A stretch of DNA of 64,000 nt from contig CBDDLT010000023.1 in the NCBI GenBank assembly GCA_965230755.1, forward strand, positions 62,001 through 126,000, given 5' to 3'. Positions 51,355-60,362 of the stretch are shown in pieces. Origin of the DNA: DATFJT01 sp965230755 (GTDB lineage: Bacteria; Bacteroidota; Bacteroidia; Chitinophagales; Saprospiraceae). Position 1 is the stretch's first letter; each line of letters opens with the position of its first letter. The notes beneath the pieces were generated by a model. It searched no databases, was not told the origin of the DNA, and saw only the letters and a program-made list of their open reading frames with translations. Position numbers and translations under genes: made by a program.

Positions 51355-53517
51355 ATGATGATTAGGAAAATACTAGCATGTTTTGCTTACTCTCTTCTAT
51401 TTACATTTTTTTGCTCAGCACAAGAACTGAACAACGAAGAGATTTGGTATCAAGGAAGTTTTCTTGAGGAAAGTGTTCCCGGATTTAATTTCCTCGATGA
51501 CGGAGTGCACTATACGGAATTGAGAAGCGGTAAGATTAAGCAGCTCAATTTTTTGCGACCAGGGGAAAAAGAGGAAGTTATTTTCAATGGGAATGATTGG
51601 AAGGATAAAATTCAGGGTTCTATATCCAGCTATAGTTTTTCACCGGATGAACGGTATGTTTTGATTTTTTCTGATAAAGAAGCGATTTACCGATGGTCTT
51701 TCCGATCGAAAGTGTATTTATACGACCGCAAGGCCAAAGATCTATTAGAGATATCCGAAAATAAAATTCAGCTGGCTCATTTTTCTCCAGATGCCACAAA
51801 GCTCGCCTATGTCTATGAGAATGATCTTTATATCTACAATATTGGCACGAAGAAGGAAGTGCGCGTAAGTAGCGATGGAAAGATCAACCATATTATCAAC
51901 GGACATGCTGACTGGGTTTATGAGGAGGAATTCAGCATCACAAGAATGTATGACTGGTCTGAAAATGGCCGTTATCTGGCCTATGTGCAATTCGATGAAA
52001 GTGAGGTTCCGGAATTCTATATGCGATATTATACCGGGGACTTATATCCCGACGACTACCACTTTAAGTATCCTAAGGTAGGAGAAAATAATGCGAAAGT
52101 AAAAGTGAAAGTTTTCGATACCTCGAATGAAGAGACTAAAGAAGTGAATGATATCGAATTCCAACATTATATCCCTAGGATTGAATGGATCCCAGGGGGT
52201 AATTCGCTGTGTATAACAGATATTAATAGGCATCAAAATCATATTCGATTAAATAAATACGATGCAGGATCTGGGCAGACTCTGACGATTCTGGAAGAAA
52301 AGAGCCCCTACTATTTGGATATTACGGATGATTTGAGCTTTAGCTCTGATGGTATGTCTTTTTTCTGGACAAGCCCTAAGTCTGGCTTCTACCATATTTA
52401 TCACTATTCGATAGACGGCAACTTAATCAATCAGATTACTTCCGGAGACTGGCCGGTTACCCGTTTTTACGGATATGATGAGAAGGACAATGAGCTATTC
52501 TATCAGGCTGCAAAACGGTCGCCGATGCAACGAGAGATTTACCGTTACGACTTATCCGATAATAAGTCCCATGAAATAAGCAACAAAGAAGGTTATCATA
52601 CTGCCACCTTCAACAGCACTTTCGAGTTTTTTATAGATGGCTATTCTAGGCTAAACCATCCTACCAACTACAGTATAGTCAACCGAAAAGGAAAGCTCCT
52701 TAATGAAATGGAAGACAATCAGTCGATTAAGGAGTTACAGAGTAAGCATAAGGTAGAAAGTGTTGATCTGATCAAAGTACCCAACGAAAAGGGAGACAGT
52801 TTAAACGCATATATTATTCAGCCTAGTGATTTCGAAGAAGGGAAAGAGTATCCAATGCTGATGTTTGTTTATGGAGGTCCTGGCTCACAGCAAGTTTTAG
52901 ATAAAATGCCGCGATATTATTGGTGGTTTCAAATGCTTTCAAAAAAGGGATATTATGTCGCTTGTGTAGACAATAGAGGGACAGGTGCTCGCGGAGAAGA
53001 GTTTCAGAAGTCAACTTATTTGCAACTCGGAAAACAGGAAACCGAGGATCAAATTGCAGCGGCAAGTTACTTTGGGAATTGGTCCAGTGTAGATAAGGAT
53101 AGAATAGGAATATTTGGCTGGAGTTATGGGGGCTACGTATCTACCTTGTGCATTTTAAAGGGGAGTGATGTCTTTAATGCTGCAGTAGCGGTCGCTCCGG
53201 TGACCAATTGGAAATGGTACGACAGCATCTATACGGAGCGATTTATGAGGACAGAAAAAGAGAATGAAGATGGATATAAGAACAATAGTCCAGTTAATTT
53301 TGCGCATTTATTGGAAGGGGATTATCTCATCGTTCACGGAACGGGAGACGATAATGTCCATCCCCAGCACAGTTTCGAGATGGTCAATGAATTGATCAAG
53401 CACAATAAGCGCTTTGATATGGCTTTTTATCCGAATAAAAATCACGGGATTTACGGATCTTTTACGAGGTGGCATTTGTTTGATCATATCAGTTCTTTTA
53501 TCGAGGAAAAACTATAA
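51355..53517 (+). CDS. S9 family peptidase, dipeptidyl peptidase IV-like
   Basis: 720-residue exported serine peptidase that would release dipeptides from protein N-termini. Seen: signal peptide (1-22, ending CSAQ); N-terminal DPP IV beta-propeller with the Glu pair in DWVYEEEF that binds the substrate amino terminus; C-terminal alpha/beta-hydrolase with nucleophile Ser590 in GWSYGGY, the Asp in HGTGDDNVH (665/666) and His697 in NKNHGIYG. Length and order are normal for the family. Starts the core-like region after S5 and is followed 27 bp later by smpB. Confidence 0.93.
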   Translation: MMIRKILACFAYSLLFTFFCSAQELNNEEIWYQGSFLEESVPGFNFLDDGVHYTELRSGKIKQLNFLRPGEKEEVIFNGNDWKDKIQGSISSYSFSPDERYVLIFSDKEAIYRWSFRSKVYLYDRKAKDLLEISENKIQLAHFSPDATKLAYVYENDLYIYNIGTKKEVRVSSDGKINHIINGHADWVYEEEFSITRMYDWSENGRYLAYVQFDESEVPEFYMRYYTGDLYPDDYHFKYPKVGENNAKVKVKVFDTSNEETKEVNDIEFQHYIPRIEWIPGGNSLCITDINRHQNHIRLNKYDAGSGQTLTILEEKSPYYLDITDDLSFSSDGMSFFWTSPKSGFYHIYHYSIDGNLINQITSGDWPVTRFYGYDEKDNELFYQAAKRSPMQREIYRYDLSDNKSHEISNKEGYHTATFNSTFEFFIDGYSRLNHPTNYSIVNRKGKLLNEMEDNQSIKELQSKHKVESVDLIKVPNEKGDSLNAYIIQPSDFEEGKEYPMLMFVYGGPGSQQVLDKMPRYYWWFQMLSKKGYYVACVDNRGTGARGEEFQKSTYLQLGKQETEDQIAAASYFGNWSSVDKDRIGIFGWSYGGYVSTLCILKGSDVFNAAVAVAPVTNWKWYDSIYTERFMRTEKENEDGYKNNSPVNFAHLLEGDYLIVHGTGDDNVHPQHSFEMVNELIKHNKRFDMAFYPNKNHGIYGSFTRWHLFDHISSFIEEKL

Positions 53518-53544
53518 TTAATAACTGATAGTGAATAATTAATC

Positions 53545-54012
53545 ATGAAACAGGGGACGGAAAATTTACAAATTGAAATTCTCAACAAGAAGGCTTCATT
53601 TCTGTACCAACTGGATACTCGTTTTGAAGCCGGGATGCAGCTCAAGGGAACAGAGATTAAGTCCATCAGATTGGGAGCGGTCAATATGAAGGATTCATTT
53701 TGCTTCTTCAGGCGGAATGAATTGTTTGTCAAAAACCTGCATATATCAGAGTATAAATTTGGCAATGTTCACAATCATGAGCCGGAGAGAGAGAGAAAAT
53801 TGCTACTTAAGAGAAGTGAGTTGAAGAAGATATTAAGGAAAGTGAAAGAGAGAGGACAGACAATTGTTCCTACGAGAATCTATATCAATGAACGCGGGCT
53901 GGCAAAGTTAGAGATTGCCTTGGCTGTAGGGAAAAAATCATTTGACAAACGAGATAGCATCAAAGAAAGAGATGTCAAGAGAGATTTGGATCGAATGAAG
54001 AATAGGTATTGA
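53545..54012 (+). CDS. smpB: SsrA-binding protein SmpB
   Basis: 155-residue partner of tmRNA in ribosome rescue. Seen: the SmpB core with KKASFLYQLDTRFEAGMQLKGTEIKSIR, the conserved region AVNMKDSF, HNHEPERERKLLL, YINERGLAKLEIALAVGKKSFDKRDSIKERD, and a basic C-terminal tail (DVKRDLDRMKNRY) that enters the mRNA channel. The tmRNA gene is not in this window. Confidence 0.96.
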   Translation: MKQGTENLQIEILNKKASFLYQLDTRFEAGMQLKGTEIKSIRLGAVNMKDSFCFFRRNELFVKNLHISEYKFGNVHNHEPERERKLLLKRSELKKILRKVKERGQTIVPTRIYINERGLAKLEIALAVGKKSFDKRDSIKERDVKRDLDRMKNRY

Positions 54013-54253
54013 TTGAATTAAAAATGAATAGTTAAAAATTGAAAATGGATCATTCTCTTGATCGAATGTTTTGAGTTCTTTTCAATTGTCTGCCATTCTT
54101 AGGTTTTAGGGTTTTCCCGTGATTTTTGACATCAGTAGGAGAAATAGAAGCACTCATAAAGCACCTGCAGCATTGGATGCATTAATCCCTTTTTTAGCCG
54201 ATGAAATTTTTGCAGAATTTTCTGATAAAATGAGACCACTCTCATCCCTTCCT

Positions 54254-54721
54254 CTATTCCATAACATCCAAGTAAATGGAGTACTTTTCAATACCCGGCA
54301 GCAACTCCTGGCGAGTTTCTTGTGTTATTGCAATCCGATACTCGCCCAGCTGGTCAAATTGTATCTTCGGTTGAAGGATGTATTTGGTCTTACAAGAATT
54401 ACTTCTGCATTTTCCCAAGGAAACACCTTGTTTGTTCAGAAAGTCAAGATTAATTAGATCTGACTGTCTTTCTCCATTGGGCATCAGTGTAATGACGCGA
54501 AAATAACAATTCTGATAAGGGTACTCTTCGATATTCCAAACAAGTTCAGCCCCGAGCTGATAGTTTTTGCTTGTATCTGCTATGTTGAAATCAAAGTAGA
54601 GAGAATCCGAGTAGGCCCACTCATTGTCGAAAGTCACAGTGGCATGGAAATCATGATTTTCAGAACAAGAGAATAGAAAGCCCAAGGAAATAAACCATAA
54701 AATTTTTAGCTCTCTTCTCAT
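54254..54721 (-). CDS. gldH: Gliding motility lipoprotein GldH
   Basis: 155-residue envelope lipoprotein. Seen: lipobox LFSC (Cys19), then the GldH body with FDNEWAYSDSLYFDFNI, IEEYPYQNCYFRV, and a C-terminal LGEYRIAITQETRQELLPGIEKYSIYLD. In Flavobacterium johnsoniae GldH is needed for gliding; it occurs widely in Bacteroidota with T9SS. Its stop-start spacing with dnaJ (4-bp overlap) suggests cotranscription in a grpE-dnaJ-gldH unit. The 241-bp gap downstream (54013-54253) to smpB shows nothing notable. Confidence 0.85.
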   Translation of the reverse strand: MRRELKILWFISLGFLFSCSENHDFHATVTFDNEWAYSDSLYFDFNIADTSKNYQLGAELVWNIEEYPYQNCYFRVITLMPNGERQSDLINLDFLNKQGVSLGKCRSNSCKTKYILQPKIQFDQLGEYRIAITQETRQELLPGIEKYSIYLDVME

Positions 54722-55860
54722 GCAAAATACTCCTTCATTCGCTCAAAAAAGCTCTTCTCTCCCTTGCCCGGATTGGGCTTGAAGTTGGGCATTTCTTTCA
54801 TTTGCTCCAACAGCTCTTTCTCCTTGGAGCTGATTTTTTTAGGGGTCCATACATTGACATAGATCAATTGATCCCCTTTTCCGTAACCTTGAATATCCGG
54901 AATACCCTTGTCTTTTAATCTAAATATCTTGCCCGGTTGAGTTCCCGCAGGAATTTTGATTTTGACATTAGATTTCAAAGTTGGAACTTCGATGCTATCG
55001 CCTAATGCTGCCTGAGGAAAACTCAGGTATAGGTCATAGAGAAGATTGGCTCCGTCCCTTCTCAAGTAATCATGCGTCTCTTCCTGGACAACCACCATCA
55101 GGTCTCCGTTCGGCCCTCCATTGGTGCCGGCATTACCTTTGCCATTGACCTTGAGCTGCATGCCCTCATAAACTCCTGCCGGAATATCGATAGAGATGGT
55201 TTCTTCTCCATGTTCATTCCCGGTACCCCTACAACTTGTGCATTTTTCAGTATAAGAACGACCACTACCTTGACAAGTTGGGCAGACAGTAGTTGTTTGC
55301 ATTTGACCTAGGAAAGTGCTTTTTACTTGACGCACATAACCTCCGCCTTGGCAGGTCGAACAGGTGGAAATGCTGCTAGGATCTTTTGCTCCTGTTCCTT
55401 GACAGGTCGAACAATTGATTAGTTTTTTGACCTTTATTTTCTTGTTGACACCTTCTGCGATCTCATTGAGCGAGAGTTTTACCTTAATTCTAAGGTTGGA
55501 TCCTCTTTGGCCTCCAGTTCTTGAGCGACTGCCGCCGCCAAAAAATGATTCGAATGGACTCCCTCCGAAAATATCTCCAAACTGATCGAAGATATCCTCC
55601 ATGCTTCTGGCTCCACCAAATCCTCCGGAAGCGCCGTCTACACCGGCATGGCCATAACGATCATATCGAGCTCTTTTGTCAGGATCCTTCAAAACCTCAT
55701 AAGCTTCAGCAGCTTCCTTGAATTTTTCCTCGGCCTCTTTATTGTCCGGATTTTTATCCGGATGATATTTTATCGCCACCTTACGGTAAGCTTTTTTTAG
55801 CTCCTGGTCGCTAGCATTTTTACTAACTCCCAGAATTTCGTAATAATCTCTTTTCGCCAT
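54718..55860 (-). CDS. dnaJ: Chaperone DnaJ
   Basis: 380-residue Hsp40 co-chaperone of DnaK. Seen: J domain with the HPD motif (YHPDKNPDN), a Gly/Phe-rich linker (GGFGGARSMEDIFDQFGDIFGG), four zinc-binding repeats (CSTCQGTG, CSTCQGGG, CPTCQGSG, CTSCRGTG), and a C-terminal substrate domain (DLMVVVQEETHDYLRRDG, IPAGTQPGKIFRLKDKG). Ten bp downstream of grpE. Confidence 0.97.
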   Translation of the reverse strand: MAKRDYYEILGVSKNASDQELKKAYRKVAIKYHPDKNPDNKEAEEKFKEAAEAYEVLKDPDKRARYDRYGHAGVDGASGGFGGARSMEDIFDQFGDIFGGSPFESFFGGGSRSRTGGQRGSNLRIKVKLSLNEIAEGVNKKIKVKKLINCSTCQGTGAKDPSSISTCSTCQGGGYVRQVKSTFLGQMQTTTVCPTCQGSGRSYTEKCTSCRGTGNEHGEETISIDIPAGVYEGMQLKVNGKGNAGTNGGPNGDLMVVVQEETHDYLRRDGANLLYDLYLSFPQAALGDSIEVPTLKSNVKIKIPAGTQPGKIFRLKDKGIPDIQGYGKGDQLIYVNVWTPKKISSKEKELLEQMKEMPNFKPNPGKGEKSFFERMKEYFA

Positions 55861-55870
55861 GAATTAATGC

Positions 55871-56431
55871 TTAGTTTCCGACAACCACTTTGGCATGTCG
55901 AATAATTTTATCATGCAGTTTATAGCCCTTTTCAATCGTGTCAACGATTTTTCCTTTCATTTTATCGTCTTCAACCGGAATCTTAGTAATGGCCTCATGC
56001 AATTCAGGATTGAATTCCATTTTATTGCTTTCCATAACCGTTAATCCCATTTGGTTTAAAACCTTGTGGAGTTTTTCGTAGACAAGTCGCACACCTTCTG
56101 TGAAAATCTCTTCTGAACTATCATCATCTGCACTGTGCTTTGCTCTGTCAAAATCGTCGAGAACAGGGAGGAGCTTCATGATGGTGTTTTCACCCGCTGT
56201 GTTCATCAAATTGATCCTCTCTCTATTGGTTCTTTTTTTGTAGTTGTCGAATTCCGCAACCAACCTCAAGTACTTTTCCTTCATAGCCAGAAGTTGATCT
56301 GCTCCGTTATCGTCTTTCTCCACCGTTTCCTCGGAAGCATCATGTTGCAACTCCTGATCCAACTCTTCTTTTTTCTCCTCTTGAACCTCCTGATCCAAGT
56401 TTTCTTCCTTTTTCTTTGATTTATTTCCCAT
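55871..56431 (-). CDS. grpE: Nucleotide exchange factor GrpE
   Basis: About 186-residue nucleotide exchange factor for DnaK. Seen: a long acidic/charged N-terminal coiled coil, the dimer helix YLRLVAEFDNYKKRTNRER, then LLPVLDDFDRA, VYEKLHKVLNQMGL and the beta-wing FNPELHEAI ending in YKLHDKIIRHAKVVV. ATG at 56431 is preferred; an in-frame ATG at 56470 adds 13 residues with no family match. Precedes dnaJ and gldH on the same strand. Confidence 0.94.
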   Translation of the reverse strand: MGNKSKKKEENLDQEVQEEKKEELDQELQHDASEETVEKDDNGADQLLAMKEKYLRLVAEFDNYKKRTNRERINLMNTAGENTIMKLLPVLDDFDRAKHSADDDSSEEIFTEGVRLVYEKLHKVLNQMGLTVMESNKMEFNPELHEAITKIPVEDDKMKGKIVDTIEKGYKLHDKIIRHAKVVVGN

Positions 56432-56487
56432 GAGCTTTTTCTCTGTGCATGCAATTACATTGCCAGTCACAAAAAGCGGTCAATTTG

Positions 56488-57015
56488 TCACTTCATCTTT
56501 TTTGACAAGAAGGAATCAATGTCATTTAGACCTACATTAACTAAAACGACATTGCCATGTGGTCCGATAAGCACTTGCTGAGGGATGGATTTGATATCGT
56601 AGTCCATGGCCATCGGTTCTTTGAATTGAGTAAAAGAACTGATATGATTTGGCCAAATGAGTTGATCCTTTTGAATGGCTTTTTTCCATCGTGCCTCACT
56701 AGACTCAATTCCAACAGATAGAATCTCAAAGCCACTGGCATCGACAAATTTTGCATCCTTGAATTTCAAAACCAGATCTCTTAGAATAGGACTCTCTTTT
56801 CTGCATGGTCCGCACCAACTTCCCCAAAAGTCGACCAGTAAATATTGCCCCTTGAAAGTTTCGTTATCGATGGGTTTTCCCTCTATGTTGATGGCAGAGA
56901 ATTCCGGGGCGGGATTTCCATTCTTCAGATTGGAACTGAGATAAAGCTTTCTACCGATGTAATACCCTCCGAGACCAAGCAAGATCACCAGGAAGAAAAT
57001 GTGATTTTTTTGCAT
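56488..57015 (-). CDS. TlpA/ResA-like membrane-anchored thioredoxin
   Basis: 175 residues. Seen: N-terminal membrane anchor (6-22), then a thioredoxin fold with VDFWGSWCGPCRKESP, active-site Cys68 and Cys71, and cis-Pro region SIPQQVLIGPHG. The active site would face the periplasm and reduce disulfides in envelope proteins, as in cytochrome c maturation. It starts about 80 bp from the divergent flavin reductase gene and is followed by grpE on the same strand. Confidence 0.88.
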   Translation of the reverse strand: MQKNHIFFLVILLGLGGYYIGRKLYLSSNLKNGNPAPEFSAINIEGKPIDNETFKGQYLLVDFWGSWCGPCRKESPILRDLVLKFKDAKFVDASGFEILSVGIESSEARWKKAIQKDQLIWPNHISSFTQFKEPMAMDYDIKSIPQQVLIGPHGNVVLVNVGLNDIDSFLSKKMK

Positions 57016-57099
57016 TGTTTCTTTTTAAGTCAAAAGCACTAATTCTTAAATGAAATATTAGTGAGATTGTTATATTCGCTCAAGATAAAATAAATCGAT

Positions 57100-57969
57100 A
57101 TGATCATTCGTCCTGAAGAGATTCAGACCAGAGATTTTCACCAATTTTTATTGGGAAGTGTGGCTCCGAGGCCTATTGCCTTTGCATCTACCATGGATAA
57201 GCAGGGGAGGCCAAATTTGGCTCCGTACAGTTTTTTTAACGCCTTTAGTTCGAATCCTCCAGTACTGGTTTTTTCGTCGAATCGTCGAGTTCTTGACAAT
57301 TCGACAAAAGATACCTTGCACAATATTCGGGAAACAGGAGAAGTCGTGATCAATATGGTCAATCACAGTATTGTCCGTCAAATGGCCTTGAGCAGTATAG
57401 ACTTTGATAGTGATATCAGTGAATTCGATAAAAGTGGACTTACCCCTCGACCTGCCATGGAAGTCAATCCATTTTTAGTGGATGAATCACCCGTCAGCCT
57501 GGAATGCAAGGTAAAGGATATTATAACTCTGGGAAATCACGGTGGGGCCGGACATCTTATCCTCTGTGATGTTGTTGTCATGCACGTTAAAGATGAAGTG
57601 ATAGATGATGGTCGAATCAATCCCCATAAAATCGATCTTGTCGGCAGAATGGGAAGGTCCTATTATGTACGGGCCAGCGGGGATGCGGTCTTTACTCTTT
57701 TTCAGCCTGTAACGGTTAAAACCATTGGTTGGGATTCACTTCCGGAGAGTATCACCAAAAGTTCAGTGCTTAATGGCAACGAAATATCCGTATTGGCAGG
57801 GTGCAAAGAATTGCCAAAGAAAGAAGAAATTCAGGCCTTTTTGAGTTCGCCAGAAGGTCAAGAATTTATGGCCATTGGTTCTGATCAGGAGAAACACTAT
57901 GCCATTAAGTATAGTTTAAGCAATCCGTGCAAAGCGCTTCTTATGGCATTTTCGATGGCCTCAAAATAG
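57100..57969 (+). CDS. Flavin reductase-like FMN-binding protein
   Basis: 289-residue cytoplasmic protein of the flavin reductase-like (DIM6/NTAB) family. Seen: QFLLGSVAPRPIAFASTMDKQGRPNLAPYSFFNAFSSNPP split across the FMN-binding barrel start, INMVNHSIVRQMALSS, and a central HGGAGHLILCDVV. The C-terminal about 90 residues are an extension beyond the usual 190-200-residue core, seen in several Bacteroidota members. Likely uses FMN; the substrate is unknown. Confidence 0.85.
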   Translation: MIIRPEEIQTRDFHQFLLGSVAPRPIAFASTMDKQGRPNLAPYSFFNAFSSNPPVLVFSSNRRVLDNSTKDTLHNIRETGEVVINMVNHSIVRQMALSSIDFDSDISEFDKSGLTPRPAMEVNPFLVDESPVSLECKVKDIITLGNHGGAGHLILCDVVVMHVKDEVIDDGRINPHKIDLVGRMGRSYYVRASGDAVFTLFQPVTVKTIGWDSLPESITKSSVLNGNEISVLAGCKELPKKEEIQAFLSSPEGQEFMAIGSDQEKHYAIKYSLSNPCKALLMAFSMASK

Positions 57970-58175
57970 TCACTTAAGCTAAAAATTGAGGTGAAAGGAT
58001 CTAATTCATTGTAATTCAAAGGAAATTACCCGGGAAAGGCAGAAAATATAGGGAAAAAGCTTTGGGTAGGTAAAGTAAATATACTATCTTTGATATTCCA
58101 ATCCTCTTCAATTATTTAATTGTTAAGTTAGGTTTAAGACAAACCTGAACTTGGCCCAATAAAATCAACTGGCGA

Positions 58176-59189
58176 ATGTATTATAAAACCATCATTAAAG
58201 GCAAACTCGACTTCGGAAAGGAAAAGACTTTTCAGAAAGTACGTAAAATGGCTGATGTCAAATTTGACGGTCTTTACCGCACCGATATAGCTTTTGCAAA
58301 CGAGGATGTATTTTTTGAGGAGGATAATTCATTCGTAATACCCAGAACAGTCTATAATCTCACGGAGAAAGTATGGAAGAATACCATCAATTTGATTGAG
58401 TATTTATCTCAGTTTGCCGTGGTCGGAAGGATTTATGCCTGGGTAATTCAGGACGGCCAGATGATTGTCAGAAAAACCATCGAACCCAATTCTGAAAAGA
58501 TGATTGTTCAGCGCTATATCAAGGCCAGTCAGATGATGGAAGAAGGAGATAATGAGTCCGCATTGCATACATTTGATAAGGTTATTGATAAATATGAAAA
58601 GCACTCTTTGGCTTATGAAAAGAGGGGCTTGATCAATTATCAATTGAAGAACTTCGAAGATGCCTTGTATGATTTTAACAAGAGTATCAAGTTGTTTACT
58701 CAGAATGGAACGGCGTATTTCGGCAAGGCCTTGACTTGTCTTAAGCTGGACAAGCAAGCAGAAGCGGCACAAGCTTTTGACGATACGATCACTAAGACAA
58801 TACCTCATCAAAGTGTATATTGGAAAGCGCGAAGAATGAGGGGAGAATTAGCTTTTGAGATGGGAGAGTTCGAAAATGCACTGAGAGAGTTCAGCCTGAT
58901 CACAAAAAGAAAATTTGAAAAAGATGACCCGAACTATCTAAGTCTGAAATTTTGTTACTTCATGCTGGGCAAATCTCTATTCGAACTAGAGCGATACGGA
59001 GAAGCATGCAATGCCTTGGATAAAGCACTTGAAATTGAAGAGACCAAGGATGCCATTAGCGATGACATGATTCTTGTTTTGAAGGGAAAAATATTGAAGG
59101 AAATAGGAGACGAGGGTTATATCAAAGAGTGGAAAAAGGCCAAAAAGTTGGGTAGTAAGCAGGCCGAGTCCCTTTTAGAAGCAGAATAG
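58176..59189 (+). CDS. TPR-repeat protein
   Basis: 337-residue cytoplasmic protein without signal peptide or membrane helix. Seen: an N-terminal domain of about 110 residues I do not recognise (KFDGLYRTDIAFANEDVFFEE), then TPR repeats from about residue 110 (YIKASQMMEEGDNESALHTF, YEKRGLINYQLKNFEDALYDF, MRGELAFEMGEFENALREF, YFMLGKSLFELERYGEACNAL). A protein-interaction scaffold is likely; the partner is unknown. The 206-bp gap before it shows only AT-rich sequence. Confidence 0.7.
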   Translation: MYYKTIIKGKLDFGKEKTFQKVRKMADVKFDGLYRTDIAFANEDVFFEEDNSFVIPRTVYNLTEKVWKNTINLIEYLSQFAVVGRIYAWVIQDGQMIVRKTIEPNSEKMIVQRYIKASQMMEEGDNESALHTFDKVIDKYEKHSLAYEKRGLINYQLKNFEDALYDFNKSIKLFTQNGTAYFGKALTCLKLDKQAEAAQAFDDTITKTIPHQSVYWKARRMRGELAFEMGEFENALREFSLITKRKFEKDDPNYLSLKFCYFMLGKSLFELERYGEACNALDKALEIEETKDAISDDMILVLKGKILKEIGDEGYIKEWKKAKKLGSKQAESLLEAE

Positions 59190-59246
59190 TCAACAATCGC
59201 AGTTTATCCATTGTTCCTTTTGTAATTCGAGTTTGAATAAATCGGT

Positions 59247-60362
59247 ATGAATATCTCACCAGTTGAATCTGAAGTACAAGAGGAAGAAAGTAAAATGGAT
59301 GCGCCCGAACATTTCATAAAGATTTTTGGTCCTTGCAGTGCAGAATCTGAAGAGCAGGTTGTACAAGTTGCCCGTGAATTAAAGCAATATGGAATTAATT
59401 ACTTCCGAGCGGGAATATGGAAGCCCAGAACCCGTCCCAATAGCTTTGAAGGAGTAGGTAATGAAGCGCTTCCCTGGTTGACTCGTGTTCGGGAAGAAAT
59501 TGGAATACCGGTTTGTACAGAGGTGGCTACCCCTCAACACGTAGAGTCAGTCCTCGAGAGTGGAATGGATGCTGTATGGTTGGGAGCAAGAACAGTAGTA
59601 AGTCCCTTTATGGTGCAGGAGTTGGCCGAGGCACTTCGCGGGATTTCTATTCCGATTTTCATTAAAAACCCTATTAATCCGGACGTCAATTTGTGGAATG
59701 GAGCAATCGAAAGAATCCTAAAGACTACTGGGAATGATGATATTTTAGCAATACATCGAGGCTTTTCTACCTATAATTCTCATCCGTATCGAAATAGCCC
59801 TATGTGGGATATTCCTATCGAATTGAGAAGGAGGTTGCCAGATTTGAAAATTATATGCGATGCTTCTCACATTGCTGGAAGGAGATCCTGGATTGCTCTG
59901 GTCGTACAGTCTGCGATCAATTTGGCCTTTGACGGATTGATGCTCGAGGTACATCCCAATCCTGAAATAGCGCTGAGTGACGCCGAACAGCAATTGGATT
60001 TTGACGGCTTAAGTGAAATTCTAAACGGAATCGTCTGGAAGAGTAAGCGGGTAGAAGATCCGGATATCAAGGCCAATATTGAAGCATTGAGATATGACAT
60101 TGATCAACTCGACAATGAAGTATTGGACCTGCTCTCACAAAGGATGGATGTAGTGCGCGAAATAGGTAAATACAAGAAAGATAGTTTTGCTACCGTTCTA
60201 CAAATGGAGCGATGGAAATTGCTCTTCGAAAAAAGGATTAATAAAGGGGAGGTCTTAAGTTTATCCCAAGATTTTATCGCGGATTTGATGCAGTGTATTC
60301 ATCAGGAGGCCATTCGACAACAAAACGGTATTGTCAATGACGACAAGAATTATAAGCTTTAA
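59247..60362 (+). CDS. Bifunctional 3-deoxy-7-phosphoheptulonate synthase / chorismate mutase
   Basis: 371-residue fusion enzyme of the shikimate pathway. Seen: an AroQ-fused type Ibeta DAHP synthase (about 20-265; FGPCSAESEEQV, FRAGIWKPRTRPNSFEGVG, CTEVATPQHVE, IKNPINPD, CDASHIAGRR, LMLEVHPNPE) and a C-terminal AroQ-type chorismate mutase (about 280-365; LRYDIDQLDNEVLDLLSQRMDVVREIGKYKK). The mutase part probably provides feedback control by prephenate or chorismate, as in other fused forms. The next gene starts inside its last codons (26-bp overlap). Confidence 0.94.
   Translation: MNISPVESEVQEEESKMDAPEHFIKIFGPCSAESEEQVVQVARELKQYGINYFRAGIWKPRTRPNSFEGVGNEALPWLTRVREEIGIPVCTEVATPQHVESVLESGMDAVWLGARTVVSPFMVQELAEALRGISIPIFIKNPINPDVNLWNGAIERILKTTGNDDILAIHRGFSTYNSHPYRNSPMWDIPIELRRRLPDLKIICDASHIAGRRSWIALVVQSAINLAFDGLMLEVHPNPEIALSDAEQQLDFDGLSEILNGIVWKSKRVEDPDIKANIEALRYDIDQLDNEVLDLLSQRMDVVREIGKYKKDSFATVLQMERWKLLFEKRINKGEVLSLSQDFIADLMQCIHQEAIRQQNGIVNDDKNYKL

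Noticed and set aside
54119..54457. 112-codon plus-strand open frame
   Set aside because: It lies mostly antisense to gldH, which has a lipobox and clear family motifs.
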